Shown here piece after piece: positions 34,351 through 45,135 of a stretch of DNA of 64,000 bases (its first letter is position 1; the number at the start of each line of letters is the position of its first letter). Source of the stretch: Pseudomonadota bacterium (lineage in GTDB: Bacteria > Pseudomonadota > Gammaproteobacteria > Burkholderiales > Burkholderiaceae_B); assembly GCA_023425645.1 (NCBI GenBank), contig JAFACG010000044.1:1-64000 (forward strand). The letters are read 5' to 3'. A model generated the notes under the pieces. That model did no database searches, was not told where the DNA came from, and saw nothing but the letters and a program-made list of their open reading frames with translations. The position numbers and the translations under genes were made by a program.

Positions 34351-34404
34351 AATGTAGTTACCTACATTTCGGCACCTCGAAGGGAAATGAGGTGCCGATC
34401 TTTC
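34351..34404 (+). terminator. Double-hairpin terminator after the curlin gene
   Basis: A small hairpin (AATGTAG-TTAC-CTACATT, 34351-34368) is followed at once by a 10-bp stem (TCGGCACCTC / GAGGTGCCGA, 34369-34398) and then TCTTTCT. This is a plausible end for the csg transcript. Confidence 0.7.
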
Positions 34405-34719
34405 TGCTCATAAATGACGAAACATATTCCAATCGATCACAGACGTAACCATTTGATTGATTGGCACTTAATAAAACACCGGCTTTGTTTCAACAGGCCA
34501 ATTTATAACAATTGCAAAGTTCTGTTTAACAAAAATATATAATTCGTCAGCCCTGAAATTCAGGGTCCGCCGGATAATTGCTACCAACGACTGTTTGCAA
34601 AAATGAAAAGCATGACAACAAGAAACGCTGCCTGGGAAAAAAATTTCATGAATTAATGCGACCAAGCGCTGCAGCGTCAAACCCGCAGTCGCCATCTGTA
34701 TGCAGCAAGGGAGAGAATA
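34405..34719. other. AT-rich upstream region of the LuxR-type regulator
   Basis: About 315 bp without a gene and strikingly AT-rich compared with its surroundings (for example TTTAACAAAAATATATAATTC at 34520-34540). It likely holds the promoter of the downstream regulator and sites for nucleoid proteins. A 12-bp AGGGAGAGAATA just before 34720 contains the ribosome site. No specific operator can be named. Confidence 0.5.
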
Positions 34720-35460
34720 ATGACTACGATCATCGTCGTGGAGCCCCATACCCTGTTCAGACTGGGCATAGTCCGCCTGCTGGCCGACACCTTGCCCGGC
34801 GCCGAATTGCTGGGCATGGACTACACATTTCTGGATACGCCGGCTTTGGAGCGGCCTTGCGAACTGCTGCTGCTGTCCATACCGTCCGCCGATGCCTGCC
34901 GAACACTGCTGGATCACGCGCACCGCAACCTGCAGCCCAATGCCGTACTCCTGATGGCGGAATCCCACTGCGCCCTGCCCGCCGTCCACGACACATCCGC
35001 GGGCGTCGCGGGCCATCTGCTCAAGAACGCCACTCCTGAACTGATGATGGCGTCGGTCAATCTGGTGCTGGCCGGCGGAACCTGCTTTCCCTCGCCCAGC
35101 ACGGCGGCGCACACCCTCGACGCAGGCCCCCGCGACACGCTCGCGCCCGTCAATCATCATGCCGCGCCGCTGGTCAAGCCGTACGAACCCATACGCTGGC
35201 CGCCCGAGGAAAAAGACCAGGGCCGGCTGCACGCGGAGGAAGCCAGGCTGCTGGGGCTGACGCCGCGTCAATATGAAGTGCTGGTGCTGCTGGCCCGCGG
35301 CATGACCATCAAGGGCGTGGCCCGCCAGTTGAACATTTCCTCGGCCACGGCCAAGGCGCACGCCGAAACCCTGTACATGCGCATGAACGTGCACAACCGC
35401 AACGAAGCGGTCTATCGCGCGGTCTCCATGGGCGCTCGTCTGGGAATGCCCTCCGCATGA
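34720..35460 (+). CDS. LuxR/FixJ-type regulator with degenerate receiver (CsgD-like position)
   Basis: A 246-residue protein. The N-terminal ~120 residues follow a response-regulator pattern (TTIIVVEPHTLFRLGIVRLLADTLPG ... GHLLKNATPELMMASVNLVLAGG). However, the acidic pair is VEPH and the phospho-acceptor strand reads ELLLLSIPS, with Ser instead of Asp, so it is probably not phosphorylated. The C-terminal LuxR HTH is intact (LGLTPRQYEVLVLLARGMTIKGVARQLNISSATAKAHAETLYMRMNVHNRNEAV). CsgD also has an atypical receiver and a LuxR HTH, so this gene beside csgEFG and the curlin may be the matrix regulator. The functional link is inferred from position. Confidence 0.75.
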   Translation: MTTIIVVEPHTLFRLGIVRLLADTLPGAELLGMDYTFLDTPALERPCELLLLSIPSADACRTLLDHAHRNLQPNAVLLMAESHCALPAVHDTSAGVAGHLLKNATPELMMASVNLVLAGGTCFPSPSTAAHTLDAGPRDTLAPVNHHAAPLVKPYEPIRWPPEEKDQGRLHAEEARLLGLTPRQYEVLVLLARGMTIKGVARQLNISSATAKAHAETLYMRMNVHNRNEAVYRAVSMGARLGMPSA

Positions 35461-35541
35461 ACGCCATATGGCCGCCGACAGGGAATCTGCCAGGGCTCGC
35501 GCTCTGCAACAGACGCGCACCCGGTCCTTACGTGATCAAAA

Positions 35542-35573
35542 AAAGGCCTGCTGAACAGCAGGCCTTTGTTTTT
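35542..35573. terminator. Bidirectional terminator between the regulator and the SUF operon
   Basis: A hairpin, AAAGGCCTGCTG-AAC-AGCAGGCCTTT-like, has A residues on the left and GTTTTT on the right, so it can end both the rightward luxR-type transcript and the leftward suf operon. The sufT stop codon lies at its edge. Confidence 0.85.
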
Positions 35574-36132
35574 ACAGCATGCCCAGTTGCAGGCGCGCCG
35601 ATTCGCTCATGCGCTCCCGGCTCCATGGCGGATCCCAGACCAGGTCCACGACGGCTTCTTCCACGCCCTGGATGGTCTGCAGCTTGTAGCGGGCCTCGTC
35701 GGCGATCATGGTGCCCATGCCGCAGCCCGGCGCCGTCAGCGTCATCTGCATGGTGATGGAGAAAGCGTCCGGCCCGGTCTGAGTGACCTTGCAGTCGTAC
35801 ACCAGCCCCAGGTTGACGATGTCCACGGGAATCTCCGGGTCGTAGACGCTGGAGAGCACGATCCAGGCCGCGTCCTCCACGGTTTTTTCGGTCAGCGGCA
35901 GTTCCGGGACGAAGACCTCCGGCTTGTCCTGGGCGTCATAGCCCAGGGCGTCGGCATCCACGCCCTCGATGCGGTACAGATTGCCCTCCACCATGACGGT
36001 GTAACTGCCGCCCAGCTTCTGGGTGATGGTGGCCGTGCAGCCCTTTTCGATGGTGACCGGGGCGCCATAGGGGATGCTGACCGCCGGGCAATCCCGGCTG
36101 ACCAGCACGTCGTGTCGTTCAAAATAGCTCAT
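35572..36132 (-). CDS. sufT: SufT, iron-sulfur cluster maturation factor
   Basis: A 186-residue protein. The N-terminal part (ERHDVLVSRDCPAVSIPYGAPVTIEKGCTATITQKLGGSYTVMVEGNLYRI) is the SufT-specific extension. The C-terminal DUF59/MIP18 domain has DAAWIVLSSVYDPEIPVDIVNLGLVYDCKV and the conserved TAPGCGMGTMIADE cysteine. SufT helps mature Fe-S proteins when demand is high. The ATG at 36132 gives the canonical start. It is the last gene of the SUF operon, 11 bp after sufU. Confidence 0.9.
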   Translation of the reverse strand: MSYFERHDVLVSRDCPAVSIPYGAPVTIEKGCTATITQKLGGSYTVMVEGNLYRIEGVDADALGYDAQDKPEVFVPELPLTEKTVEDAAWIVLSSVYDPEIPVDIVNLGLVYDCKVTQTGPDAFSITMQMTLTAPGCGMGTMIADEARYKLQTIQGVEEAVVDLVWDPPWSRERMSESARLQLGML

Positions 36133-36143
36133 GCCTTGCGCCT

Positions 36144-36596
36144 TTATTCGGTTTGCGCGGTTTCCTTGGCCTGATGGATGGCGTTGTGCAGGGTATGCCA
36201 GGCCAGGGTGGCACATTTGACGCGCGCCGGAAACTCGCGCACTCCCGACAACACTTCGAGTTTGCCCAGATCTCGGTCGGGATGAGCCTCGGTCAGCATG
36301 GCGTGCATGTCCTGGAACAGAGACTCGAATTCGGCCAGGGTCAGGCCCTTGACGGCTTCGGTCATCAGCGAGGCCGACGCCTTGGAGATCGCGCAGCCGT
36401 GGCCGATGAAGCTGACCCGCTGCACGATGCCGTCCTCCACCACCGCGTACACGGCCAACTGGTCCCCGCACAGCGGATTGTGCCCATTGGCGCGATGGGT
36501 GGCGTTATCGATCACTTCAAAATTGCGGGGGCTGCGATTGTGATCAAAGATGACCTCCTGGTAGAGGTCGCGCAGCCCGTTGAAATCCTGGCTCAT
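36144..36596 (-). CDS. sufU: SufU, cysteine desulfurase partner / IscU-like protein
   Basis: A 150-residue protein with the three conserved cysteines of the SufU/IscU family in NPLCGDQ, GHGCAISKASASLMTEAVKG and RVKCATLAWHTLHNA. The ~18-residue insertion between the second and third cysteine regions (FQDMHAMLTEAHPDRDLGKLEVLSG) marks SufU rather than IscU. SufU accepts sulfur from SufS in a zinc-dependent way. Start and sufS stop share one base (TGATG). Confidence 0.92.
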   Translation of the reverse strand: MSQDFNGLRDLYQEVIFDHNRSPRNFEVIDNATHRANGHNPLCGDQLAVYAVVEDGIVQRVSFIGHGCAISKASASLMTEAVKGLTLAEFESLFQDMHAMLTEAHPDRDLGKLEVLSGVREFPARVKCATLAWHTLHNAIHQAKETAQTE

Positions 36597-37843
36597 CAGC
36601 CAACTCCAAATAATTTTTGCGCCTTGCGCAGGCTGCCCGCCAATGCGTCGATGTCGGCATAGTCGTTGTACAGGGCAAACGACGCCCGAGCGGTGCCCGG
36701 AATGCCGAAACGCGTCATCAGGGGCATGGCGCAATGGTGGCCGGCGCGGATCGCCACGCCGTCCATGTCCAGAATGGTGCCCAGGTCGTGCGGGTGTATG
36801 CCCTCGACCAGGAAGGAGACAATGCCCGCCTTGTGCTCGGCCGTGCCCACGATGCGCACGCCGGGCAGGGACTGGAGGGCGTCGGTCGCATAGTCCAGCA
36901 GCAGGGCCTCGTGTTCGGCGATGCGCTCCATGCCGATGGCCGTCAGGTAATCGATGGCCGCCGCCATCGCGACGGCGCCGGCGATGTTGGGCGTGCCGGC
37001 CTCGAAACGCTGCGGCACCGGAGCGTACTGGCTGCCCTCGAAGCTGACGGTCATGATCATGTCCCCGCCGCCCATCCACGGCGACATGCCTTCGAGGATG
37101 GCGTGGCGCACGTACAGCGCGCCCATGCCGGTGGGACCGTACAGCTTGTGGGCGGAGAAGGCGTAGAAATCGCAGTCGATCGCCTGCACGTCCACCACGC
37201 CGTGGGGCACGGACTGGGCGCCGTCCACCAGCACCTTGGCGCCGAACTGGTGCGCCAGGCGCGTCATTTCGGCAACCGGGTTGATGGTGCCCAGCGCATT
37301 GGACACATGGCCCACGCCGACCAGACGAGTCTTCTCGTTGAGCAGCCGGCGATAGGCGTCCTGGTCCAGTTCGCCATTGTCCATCACCGGCACCACGCGG
37401 ATCACCGCGCCGGTGCGCTGGGCGACCAGCTGCCAGGGCACGATGTTGGAGTGGTGCTCCAGCCCGGTCAGCAGGATCTCGTCGCCGGCCTTCAGGTTGT
37501 CCATGCCCCAGCTATGGGCCACCAGGTTGATGGACTCCGTGGTGCCGCGCGTGAAGACGATCTCTTCGTCGCGCGCGGCGTTCAGGAATGCCCGCACCGT
37601 GCTTCTGGCCTGGTCGTACAGGTCCGTGGCGTGCTGGGACAGCCAGTGCACGCCGCGATGGATGTTCGCATTGGACTGTTCGTAGAATCGCGCTTCGGCT
37701 TCGATCACGGCGCGCGGCTTTTGCGTGGTGGCGCCGTTGTCCAGGTAGGACAGGCGCTGGCCGCGCACGGGCCGGGCCAGGATGGGAAAGTCGTCGCGAT
37801 GATTCAACAGGACAGGTTCGGTCACGGGCAATGGGGCATTCAT
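36596..37843 (-). CDS. sufS: SufS, cysteine desulfurase
   Basis: A 415-residue PLP enzyme of group II. LSYLDNGATTQKP opens the fold, the PLP lysine is in FYAFSAHKLYGPTGMGALY, and the catalytic cysteine lies in RAGHHCAMPLM. It removes sulfur from L-cysteine and passes it to SufU for cluster building by SufBCD. It overlaps sufD by 4 bp. No sufE is seen; SufU takes that place, as in Gram-positive bacteria and several beta-proteobacteria. Confidence 0.95.
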   Translation of the reverse strand: MNAPLPVTEPVLLNHRDDFPILARPVRGQRLSYLDNGATTQKPRAVIEAEARFYEQSNANIHRGVHWLSQHATDLYDQARSTVRAFLNAARDEEIVFTRGTTESINLVAHSWGMDNLKAGDEILLTGLEHHSNIVPWQLVAQRTGAVIRVVPVMDNGELDQDAYRRLLNEKTRLVGVGHVSNALGTINPVAEMTRLAHQFGAKVLVDGAQSVPHGVVDVQAIDCDFYAFSAHKLYGPTGMGALYVRHAILEGMSPWMGGGDMIMTVSFEGSQYAPVPQRFEAGTPNIAGAVAMAAAIDYLTAIGMERIAEHEALLLDYATDALQSLPGVRIVGTAEHKAGIVSFLVEGIHPHDLGTILDMDGVAIRAGHHCAMPLMTRFGIPGTARASFALYNDYADIDALAGSLRKAQKLFGVG

Positions 37844-39147
37844 GCAAGCTCTCCAAGGGCAAGTCCGCCGGGCAGCAAGGCGCTGATGCCCGCCGTGGCG
37901 CGGCGGCGCAGGCCGTCCGAGGCGATGCGGTCCAGCGACTGGGCGGCAAAAGCGTAAATCAGCATGTTGCGGGCGTCTTCCTGAGTCATGCCGCGCGAGC
38001 GCAGGTAGAACAGGCTGTCCGCATCGAGCTGGCCGACGGTCGCGCCGTGCGCGCACTTGACGTCATCGGCGTAGATCTCGAGTTCAGGGCGGGAATCGGC
38101 GCGCGCCAGCTTGGACAGCAGCAGGCTGTCCGAACGCTGCACGGCGTCCGTGCCGTCCGCGCCCTTGCCCACCAGCACCCGGCCGCAGAACACGCCGCGG
38201 GCGGTGTCGGCCAGGATGCCGCGGTAGTACTCGCGGCTCTGGCAGTTGGGCTGCGCGTGGTTGATCACGGTGTTGTGATCCACATGGCGACGCCCATCCA
38301 CGAAATAAAGGCCATTGAACAAGGTTTCGCAGCGCTCGCCGTTGAACACCGTGGAGATGTCGTTGCGGGCCAGGCGGGCGCCGAAGGACAGCGAATGCGA
38401 ATTGAACACCGAGCCCTGAGCCTGCTGCACGTCGATGTTGGCCAGGTGGAAGTCCTGAGGGGCTTCCTGCTGCAGCTTCAAGTGCGTCAGGTTGGCGTCG
38501 CGGGCGACGTTCAGGCGGGTGACGGCGCTGCTGAACGAGGCTTCGTCGGCCTGCCGGCCCACATAGTGCTCCACCACCGTGGCGCTGGCGCCCGATTCGA
38601 GGGCCACCAGGTTGCGCGTGAAACTGGCGCTGCCGCCCTGAGTGCTGACGAACACCAGATGCACGGGCTGCTCCAGCTGCGTGCCGGCGGCCAGGCTGAG
38701 CACCGCCCCGTCATGGGCCAGCGCCAGGTTCAGCGCGGCCGTGGACTCGCCCAGGGACTCATCGCCGTACAGGCTCTGGACCCAGTCGCCGTCCTGCTCG
38801 ATGCATTGGGCAAGCGAGCCCAGGCGCGCGCCGGCGGGCAGCACGCCTATGCTCGACAGGGAGGCGTCGTAGCGGCCGTCGACGAACACCAGGAAATAAC
38901 CGTCTTCCTGCTGACGCACCGCCTTGACCAGTTCGGCCGCAAGGCCTTGCGTACGCGGCGCAAAGCGCTGCTGCTCCAGCAAGGCCAGCGAGGTGTGGTG
39001 CCAGGCCTCGATGCGCGTGGTCGGCCAGCCTTCCTGCGCGAAACGGTCCAGGGCCCGCTGGCGCAAGGCGCTCAGCCAGGGCAGCGCGGCGCCGGGCCGC
39101 TGGGCGGCCTGGGCAGCGAAATCATTCACCCAATCCGGCAGGCTCAT
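37840..39147 (-). CDS. sufD: SufD, scaffold complex subunit
   Basis: A 435-residue protein of the SufB/SufD beta-helix family. SufD features are [79 protein letters not shown] and [31 protein letters not shown] (the conserved region of the SufBD interface). With SufB and SufC it assembles Fe-S clusters. It is coupled to sufC (4-bp overlap). Confidence 0.95.
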   Translation of the reverse strand: MSLPDWVNDFAAQAAQRPGAALPWLSALRQRALDRFAQEGWPTTRIEAWHHTSLALLEQQRFAPRTQGLAAELVKAVRQQEDGYFLVFVDGRYDASLSSIGVLPAGARLGSLAQCIEQDGDWVQSLYGDESLGESTAALNLALAHDGAVLSLAAGTQLEQPVHLVFVSTQGGSASFTRNLVALESGASATVVEHYVGRQADEASFSSAVTRLNVARDANLTHLKLQQEAPQDFHLANIDVQQAQGSVFNSHSLSFGARLARNDISTVFNGERCETLFNGLYFVDGRRHVDHNTVINHAQPNCQSREYYRGILADTARGVFCGRVLVGKGADGTDAVQRSDSLLLSKLARADSRPELEIYADDVKCAHGATVGQLDADSLFYLRSRGMTQEDARNMLIYAFAAQSLDRIASDGLRRRATAGISALLPGGLALGELA

Positions 39148-39923
39148 ACAGCAGCTCCTTTGGCGGCCTCGTCGGCCGCGGCCTGTTCCAGCACCCAGCC
39201 GTAGCCGCGCTCTTCCAGCTCCAGGGCCAGCTCGCGGCCGCCCGAGCGGATGATGCGCCCGCCCGCCAGCACGTGCACGAAATCAGGCACGATATAGTCC
39301 AGCAGGCGCTGGTAGTGAGTAATGACCAGCAGCGAGCGCTCGGGCGAGCGCAGGCGGTTCACGCCGTCGGCCACCACGCGCAGCGCGTCGATGTCCAGGC
39401 CCGAATCGGTCTCGTCCAGAATGGCCAGCTTGGGTTCCAGCAGGCTCATCTGCAGCACTTCGTTGCGTTTTTTCTCGCCGCCCGAAAAACCTTCGTTCAC
39501 GGAGCGGTAGAGGAATTCCTCGCGCATGCCCACGACCTTCATTTCCTCCTTGACGCGCTTGAGGAAATCCATGGCGTCCAGTTCGGGCAGGCCCTGGTGG
39601 CGGCGCACGGCGTTGACCGAGGAGCGCAGGAAGTAGGCGTTGGACACGCCGGGGATCTCGATGGGGTACTGGAAGGCCAGGAACAGGCCCGAACGGGCGC
39701 GTTCCTCGATCTTCATCTCCAGCAGGTCCTGGCCCAGCCACTGGACCGAGCCGCCCTCGATGGTGTAGTCCTCGCGGCCGGCCAGCACCTGCGACAGCGT
39801 GCTCTTGCCCGAGCCGTTCGGGCCCATGACGGCGTGGACTTCGCCGGGGTTGATCTGCAGGTTCAGGCCCTTCAGGATGGGCTTGTCTTCAACCGAGGCG
39901 CGCAAATCTTTAATCGTCAGCAT
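39144..39923 (-). CDS. sufC: SufC, ABC-type ATPase of the SUF scaffold
   Basis: A 259-residue soluble ATPase with Walker [13 protein letters not shown], the Q-loop region and the SufC-specific signature [38 protein letters not shown] (signature plus Walker B), then the His switch in [11 protein letters not shown]. It drives conformational change in SufBCD. It starts 14 bp after sufB. Confidence 0.96.
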   Translation of the reverse strand: MLTIKDLRASVEDKPILKGLNLQINPGEVHAVMGPNGSGKSTLSQVLAGREDYTIEGGSVQWLGQDLLEMKIEERARSGLFLAFQYPIEIPGVSNAYFLRSSVNAVRRHQGLPELDAMDFLKRVKEEMKVVGMREEFLYRSVNEGFSGGEKKRNEVLQMSLLEPKLAILDETDSGLDIDALRVVADGVNRLRSPERSLLVITHYQRLLDYIVPDFVHVLAGGRIIRSGGRELALELEERGYGWVLEQAAADEAAKGAAV

Positions 39924-39936
39924 TTCATTGTTCTCC

Positions 39937-41381
<1,445 letters not shown>

Positions 41382-41385
<4 letters not shown>

Positions 41386-41876
41386 TCGGTTAACTCCACG
41401 TTGGAGGTGCTCGCCTTGTTTCTGGTTTTCAATTCGGGGCCCGGCTTGTGCGTGAGGGGAAATTCATTGGCCGGCGGCCGTATCATGTCCGCAACACTGA
41501 CATCTTCCAGCGTGCGCCGGACAATATCGTTGATCCGCTGCCAATTGCTGCGGATATGGCAGTCGGATTCCACTGAGCAGGCGCCGGGGCTGGCCACGCA
41601 TTCGGTCAGGCCGAAAGGCTGTTCTTCCAGTGCATCGATGATCTGCGCTACACTTATCTGTTTGGCGGGGCGGCCCAGCACATACCCCCCGCGCGCGCCT
41701 CGGCTGCTGATGACCAGCTCGTGCTGGCCCAGCAGTTTCAACACCTTGCTGACGGTAGGCTGGCCCAGGCCCAGGATGGCGGCCAAATCAGATGCGCTGA
41801 ACACACGGTCCGGTTCCCCGGCCATGTGCGTCAGCACCAAAGTGCCGTAATCGATGATCTTGCTGATTCGCAGCAT
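41382..41876 (-). CDS. Rrf2-family SUF operon regulator
   Basis: A 164-residue IscR/SufR-like protein. The winged HTH ([80 protein letters not shown]) matches the family closely. Three cysteines in [14 protein letters not shown] (C-x6-C-x5-C) fit a [2Fe-2S] site as in IscR (C-x5-C-x5-C). The group is annotated as SUF system Fe-S assembly regulator. It is the first gene of the operon and lies just after a perfect palindromic operator, so autoregulation by cluster status is likely. Confidence 0.92.
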
Positions 41877-41903
41877 TCGTTCTCTCTGAACTGGTCATGT
41901 AGG

Positions 41904-41930
41904 CATATAGTACCGCTTTGGTACTATATG
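41904..41930. promoter_or_regulatory. Palindromic operator of the SUF operon
   Basis: A perfect inverted repeat with 11-bp arms (CATATAGTACC / GGTACTATATG) and a 5-bp spacer lies 27 bp before the start of the Rrf2 regulator gene. Size and symmetry fit a homodimeric Rrf2 regulator, and the ATAG...CTAT ends recall the IscR type 1 site. Its AT-rich arms also provide -10-like TATAGT/TACTAT sequences, so binding would block the promoter. Confidence 0.8.
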
Positions 41931-41943
41931 GTCAAATTATCCC

Positions 41944-43713
41944 CTAGAGACTTTGCTGGATATGCCACATGCGCGCATAGGCGCCCTGGCGCTCCAGCAG
42001 TTCGGCGTGCGTGCCCTGCTCCACGATCCTGCCGCGCTCCAGCACCAGGATCCGGTCCGCGTCCGTGATGGTCGAGAGCCGGTGCGCGATGATCAGCGTG
42101 GTGCGCTCGCGCGCGATCTCGCTCAGCTGCGACTGGATGGCGCGCTCGGTGCGGGTGTCCAGAGCGCTGGTGGCCTCGTCGAAGATCAGGATGGGCGGAT
42201 TCTTGAGCAGCGTGCGGGCGATGGCCACGCGCTGCTTCTCGCCGCCCGACAGCTTCAGCCCGCGCTCGCCCACCACGGTGTCGTAGCCGTCCGGCAAGCC
42301 CTGGATGAAGTCATGGATGCTGGCGGCGCGCGCGGCCGCCACGATGTCGTCGCGGCTGGCCTGCGGACGGCCGTAGGCGATATTGTGCAAAATGGTGTCG
42401 TTGAACAGCACGGTGTCCTGCGGCACGATGCCGATGTGGCGGCGCAGGCTCTCCTGGCTCCACTGGCGTATGTCCACGTCGTTGACCAGGATGCGTCCGC
42501 CCGTGACGTCATAGAACCGGAACAGCAGCCGCGACAGGGTGGACTTGCCCGCGCCCGAGGAGCCCACCACCGCCACGGTTTTGCCCGCGGGGATCTCGAA
42601 GCTCAGATGCTCGATCACGGCGCGCCGCGCGTCATAGGCAAAGCTCACGTCCTCGAAGCGCACGCTGGCCTGTGCGCAATCCAGTTCGCGGGCCTGGGGC
42701 GCGTCGCGCACTTCCTGCTCGCGGCGCAGCAAGGCAAACATGCGCTCCATGTCGGCCAGCGAATTCTTGATCTCCCGGTACACGAAGCCCAGGAAATTCA
42801 AGGGCGCGTACAACTGCGTCAGAAAGGCGGACACCAGCACCACATCGCCCACCGTCATGCGTCCGGCCAGCACGCCCTGCGCGGACATGAACAGCAAGGC
42901 GGTCACGCCCGCGCTGATGATGGCTGCCTGGCCCATGTTGAGCATGTTCAGCGACACCTGGTTGCGCACGGCGGCGTCCACCCACTGCCCCATGTTCTGG
43001 TCGTAGCGGGCCATCTCGTACTGCTCGTTGCCGAAATACTTGACGGTTTCATAGTTCAGCAAGGCGTCGATGGCGCGCGAATTGGCCCGGCTGTCCAGCT
43101 CGTTCATGGCGCGCCGGTAGCGCATGCGCCACTCGGTCACCAGCAGCGTGAACACGATGTAGCAGGCGATCGTGCCCAATGTCACCAGCGCGAAGCGCCA
43201 CTCATAGCGCCACAGCAGGATGCCGCAGACCAGCGCGATCTCCAGCAGCGTGGGCAGGATATTGAAGACCAGAAAATTAAGCAGAAAGCTGATGCCCTTG
43301 GTGCCGCGCTCGATGTCGCGGGACAGGCCGCCGGTCTGGCGTTCCGTATGAAAGCGCAGCGACAGGCCCAGCAGATGCCGGAACACATGATTGGCGATCA
43401 GGCGCACCGAACCTTGCGTGACGCGGGCGAACAGGGCGTCGCGCACCTCCCCCAGGGCGCTGGAGGCCAGGCGCACCGCGCCATAGCCCAGCAGCGCCGC
43501 CACCGGCAGCACCAGAACCGTGGCCGGCAGGCTCAGCACGTCGATCACCTGCTTCAGGTAGATGGGCATCAGGACGGTGGCCACCTTGGCCAGCACCAGG
43601 CAGGCCAGCGCCAGCAGGACGCGCTTCTTGAAGCGCCACACATAAGGAAAGAGGGATTTCAGGGTGCCGAAGTTACCGGAGGCACCATCGAGGGAAGGAG
43701 GACGAGGAGGCAC
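41944..43713 (-). CDS. Atm1/HMT1-type ABC exporter (fused permease-ATPase)
   Basis: An ABC half-transporter of about 589 residues. The N-terminal six-helix exporter domain runs from about residue 25 (YVWRFKKRVLLALACLVLAKVATVLMPIYLKQVIDVL) and contains the Atm1-like ALLNYETVKYFGNEQYE. The C-terminal ATPase has Walker A VVGSSGAGKSTLSRLL, signature KLSGGEKQRVAIARTLL and Walker B ILIFDEATSALD. ABCB7/Atm1-type proteins export glutathione-linked sulfur or metal compounds, which fits the adjacent SUF operon. The start is uncertain: no ATG suits, and GTG at 43713 is used without a clear ribosome site. Confidence 0.88.
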   Translation of the reverse strand: MPPRPPSLDGASGNFGTLKSLFPYVWRFKKRVLLALACLVLAKVATVLMPIYLKQVIDVLSLPATVLVLPVAALLGYGAVRLASSALGEVRDALFARVTQGSVRLIANHVFRHLLGLSLRFHTERQTGGLSRDIERGTKGISFLLNFLVFNILPTLLEIALVCGILLWRYEWRFALVTLGTIACYIVFTLLVTEWRMRYRRAMNELDSRANSRAIDALLNYETVKYFGNEQYEMARYDQNMGQWVDAAVRNQVSLNMLNMGQAAIISAGVTALLFMSAQGVLAGRMTVGDVVLVSAFLTQLYAPLNFLGFVYREIKNSLADMERMFALLRREQEVRDAPQARELDCAQASVRFEDVSFAYDARRAVIEHLSFEIPAGKTVAVVGSSGAGKSTLSRLLFRFYDVTGGRILVNDVDIRQWSQESLRRHIGIVPQDTVLFNDTILHNIAYGRPQASRDDIVAAARAASIHDFIQGLPDGYDTVVGERGLKLSGGEKQRVAIARTLLKNPPILIFDEATSALDTRTERAIQSQLSEIARERTTLIIAHRLSTITDADRILVLERGRIVEQGTHAELLERQGAYARMWHIQQSL

Positions 43714-43769
43714 AAGCAGAGGGCCGGCGCCGGGCGGAACGGGCCCGCCGGCGGCCGGACTGGTCAGAA

Positions 43770-45014
43770 TCAGGTTACAGCGGCTCGCTGGGGATCGAGG
43801 TCGAAATCGCGCTGGGTCAGCAGTTCGCGCAAAATGCGCACCGCCAGCCAGACATCCTCGAAACGGGTATACAAGGGCGTGAAGCCGAAGCGAAGTATAT
43901 CCGGTTCCCGGTAATCGCCGATGACGCCGCGCTGAATCAGGGCCTGCATCAGCCCATAACCGTGCGGATGCGCATAGCAGACCTGGCTGCCGCGCAAGGC
44001 ATGCTCGCGCGGGCTGACCAGGGCCAGTTCCACGCCGCATTCCTGCTCCACCAGCGCCATGAACAGGTCCGTCAGGGCCAGGGACTTGCGCCGCACCGCG
44101 GCCATGCCGGCCCGCTCGAACATGTCCACGCCGATCTCCACCAAGGCCAGCGAAACCATGGGCTGCGTGCCGCACAAAGCCGCGCGTATGCCCTCATGCG
44201 CCTCGAAGCCCGGCTCCATCGCAAAGGGGCGCGCATGCGCCCACCAGCCGCTCAGCGGGCTGCGGAAGGCGTCCTGGTGCCGCTTGGGCACCCACAGGAA
44301 GGCCGGCGCGCCCGGACCGGCATTGAAATACTTGTAGGTGCAGCCGACGGCGAAGTCGGCCCGGCAGCCGTTCAAGTCCACCTCCAGGGCGCCGGCCGAA
44401 TGCGCCAGGTCCCAGATGGCCAGCGCGCCGGCCTCGTGGGCGCGGCGGGTCAGGCCCTGCATGTCCAGCAGGCGGCCCGTGCGATAGTTCACGTGCGTGA
44501 GCATCATGACGGCCACCTCGGGCGTCAGCGCGCCGGCGATCTGGTCCGGGTCGTCGATCAGACGCACTTCATAACCCTGGTCCAGCCAGCGGGCCAGCCC
44601 CTGGGCGATGTAGATGTCCGTGGGGAAGTTGCTGCGCTCGGTCAGGATGACGCGGCGCTCGGGATGGGCGGCCTGCATGTGCAGCGCCGCGGCCAGCACC
44701 TTGAACAGGTTGACGGAGGTGGAATCCGTGACCGCCACTTCGCCGGGGGCCGCGCCCACCAGCGGCGCGATCCGGTCGCCCAGCCTCAGCGGCATGTCGA
44801 ACCAGCCGGCCGTGTTCCAGCTGCGCACCTGGCCTTGTCCCCACTCCTGCCCCACCACCTGGGCGGCGCGCTGCGCCGCCGCCCGGGGCTGGGCGCCCAG
44901 TGAATTGCCGACCAGATAGATCTGGCCCTCGTTCAACTGGAACTCGTCCCGGAAGGCTGCCAGTTCGTCCTGGCGGTCCAGCTCCCGGCAATACTCTAGA
45001 TCGATCACGCTCAT
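43770..45014 (-). CDS. kynU: Kynureninase
   Basis: A 414-residue PLP enzyme. [93 protein letters not shown] (with the PLP lysine in CTYKY) and [18 protein letters not shown] are characteristic of kynureninase. It cleaves kynurenine to anthranilate and alanine in tryptophan catabolism. kynA and kynB are not in the window. The start has ACTCTAGATCGATC surroundings with AGGAGAATG on the minus strand giving a good ribosome site. Confidence 0.95.
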   Translation of the reverse strand: MSVIDLEYCRELDRQDELAAFRDEFQLNEGQIYLVGNSLGAQPRAAAQRAAQVVGQEWGQGQVRSWNTAGWFDMPLRLGDRIAPLVGAAPGEVAVTDSTSVNLFKVLAAALHMQAAHPERRVILTERSNFPTDIYIAQGLARWLDQGYEVRLIDDPDQIAGALTPEVAVMMLTHVNYRTGRLLDMQGLTRRAHEAGALAIWDLAHSAGALEVDLNGCRADFAVGCTYKYFNAGPGAPAFLWVPKRHQDAFRSPLSGWWAHARPFAMEPGFEAHEGIRAALCGTQPMVSLALVEIGVDMFERAGMAAVRRKSLALTDLFMALVEQECGVELALVSPREHALRGSQVCYAHPHGYGLMQALIQRGVIGDYREPDILRFGFTPLYTRFEDVWLAVRILRELLTQRDFDLDPQRAAVT

Positions 45015-45135
45015 TCTCCTGGATGGATATCCTGCCCGCCCTGTTTCTGCACTTTGTTACCCTCGGGCTTCAAGCGAAAAGCATACAATACGATCTTGTC
45101 CGAAAGGAGGCTTTTCCCCCTCCCTGAGAACTTGA

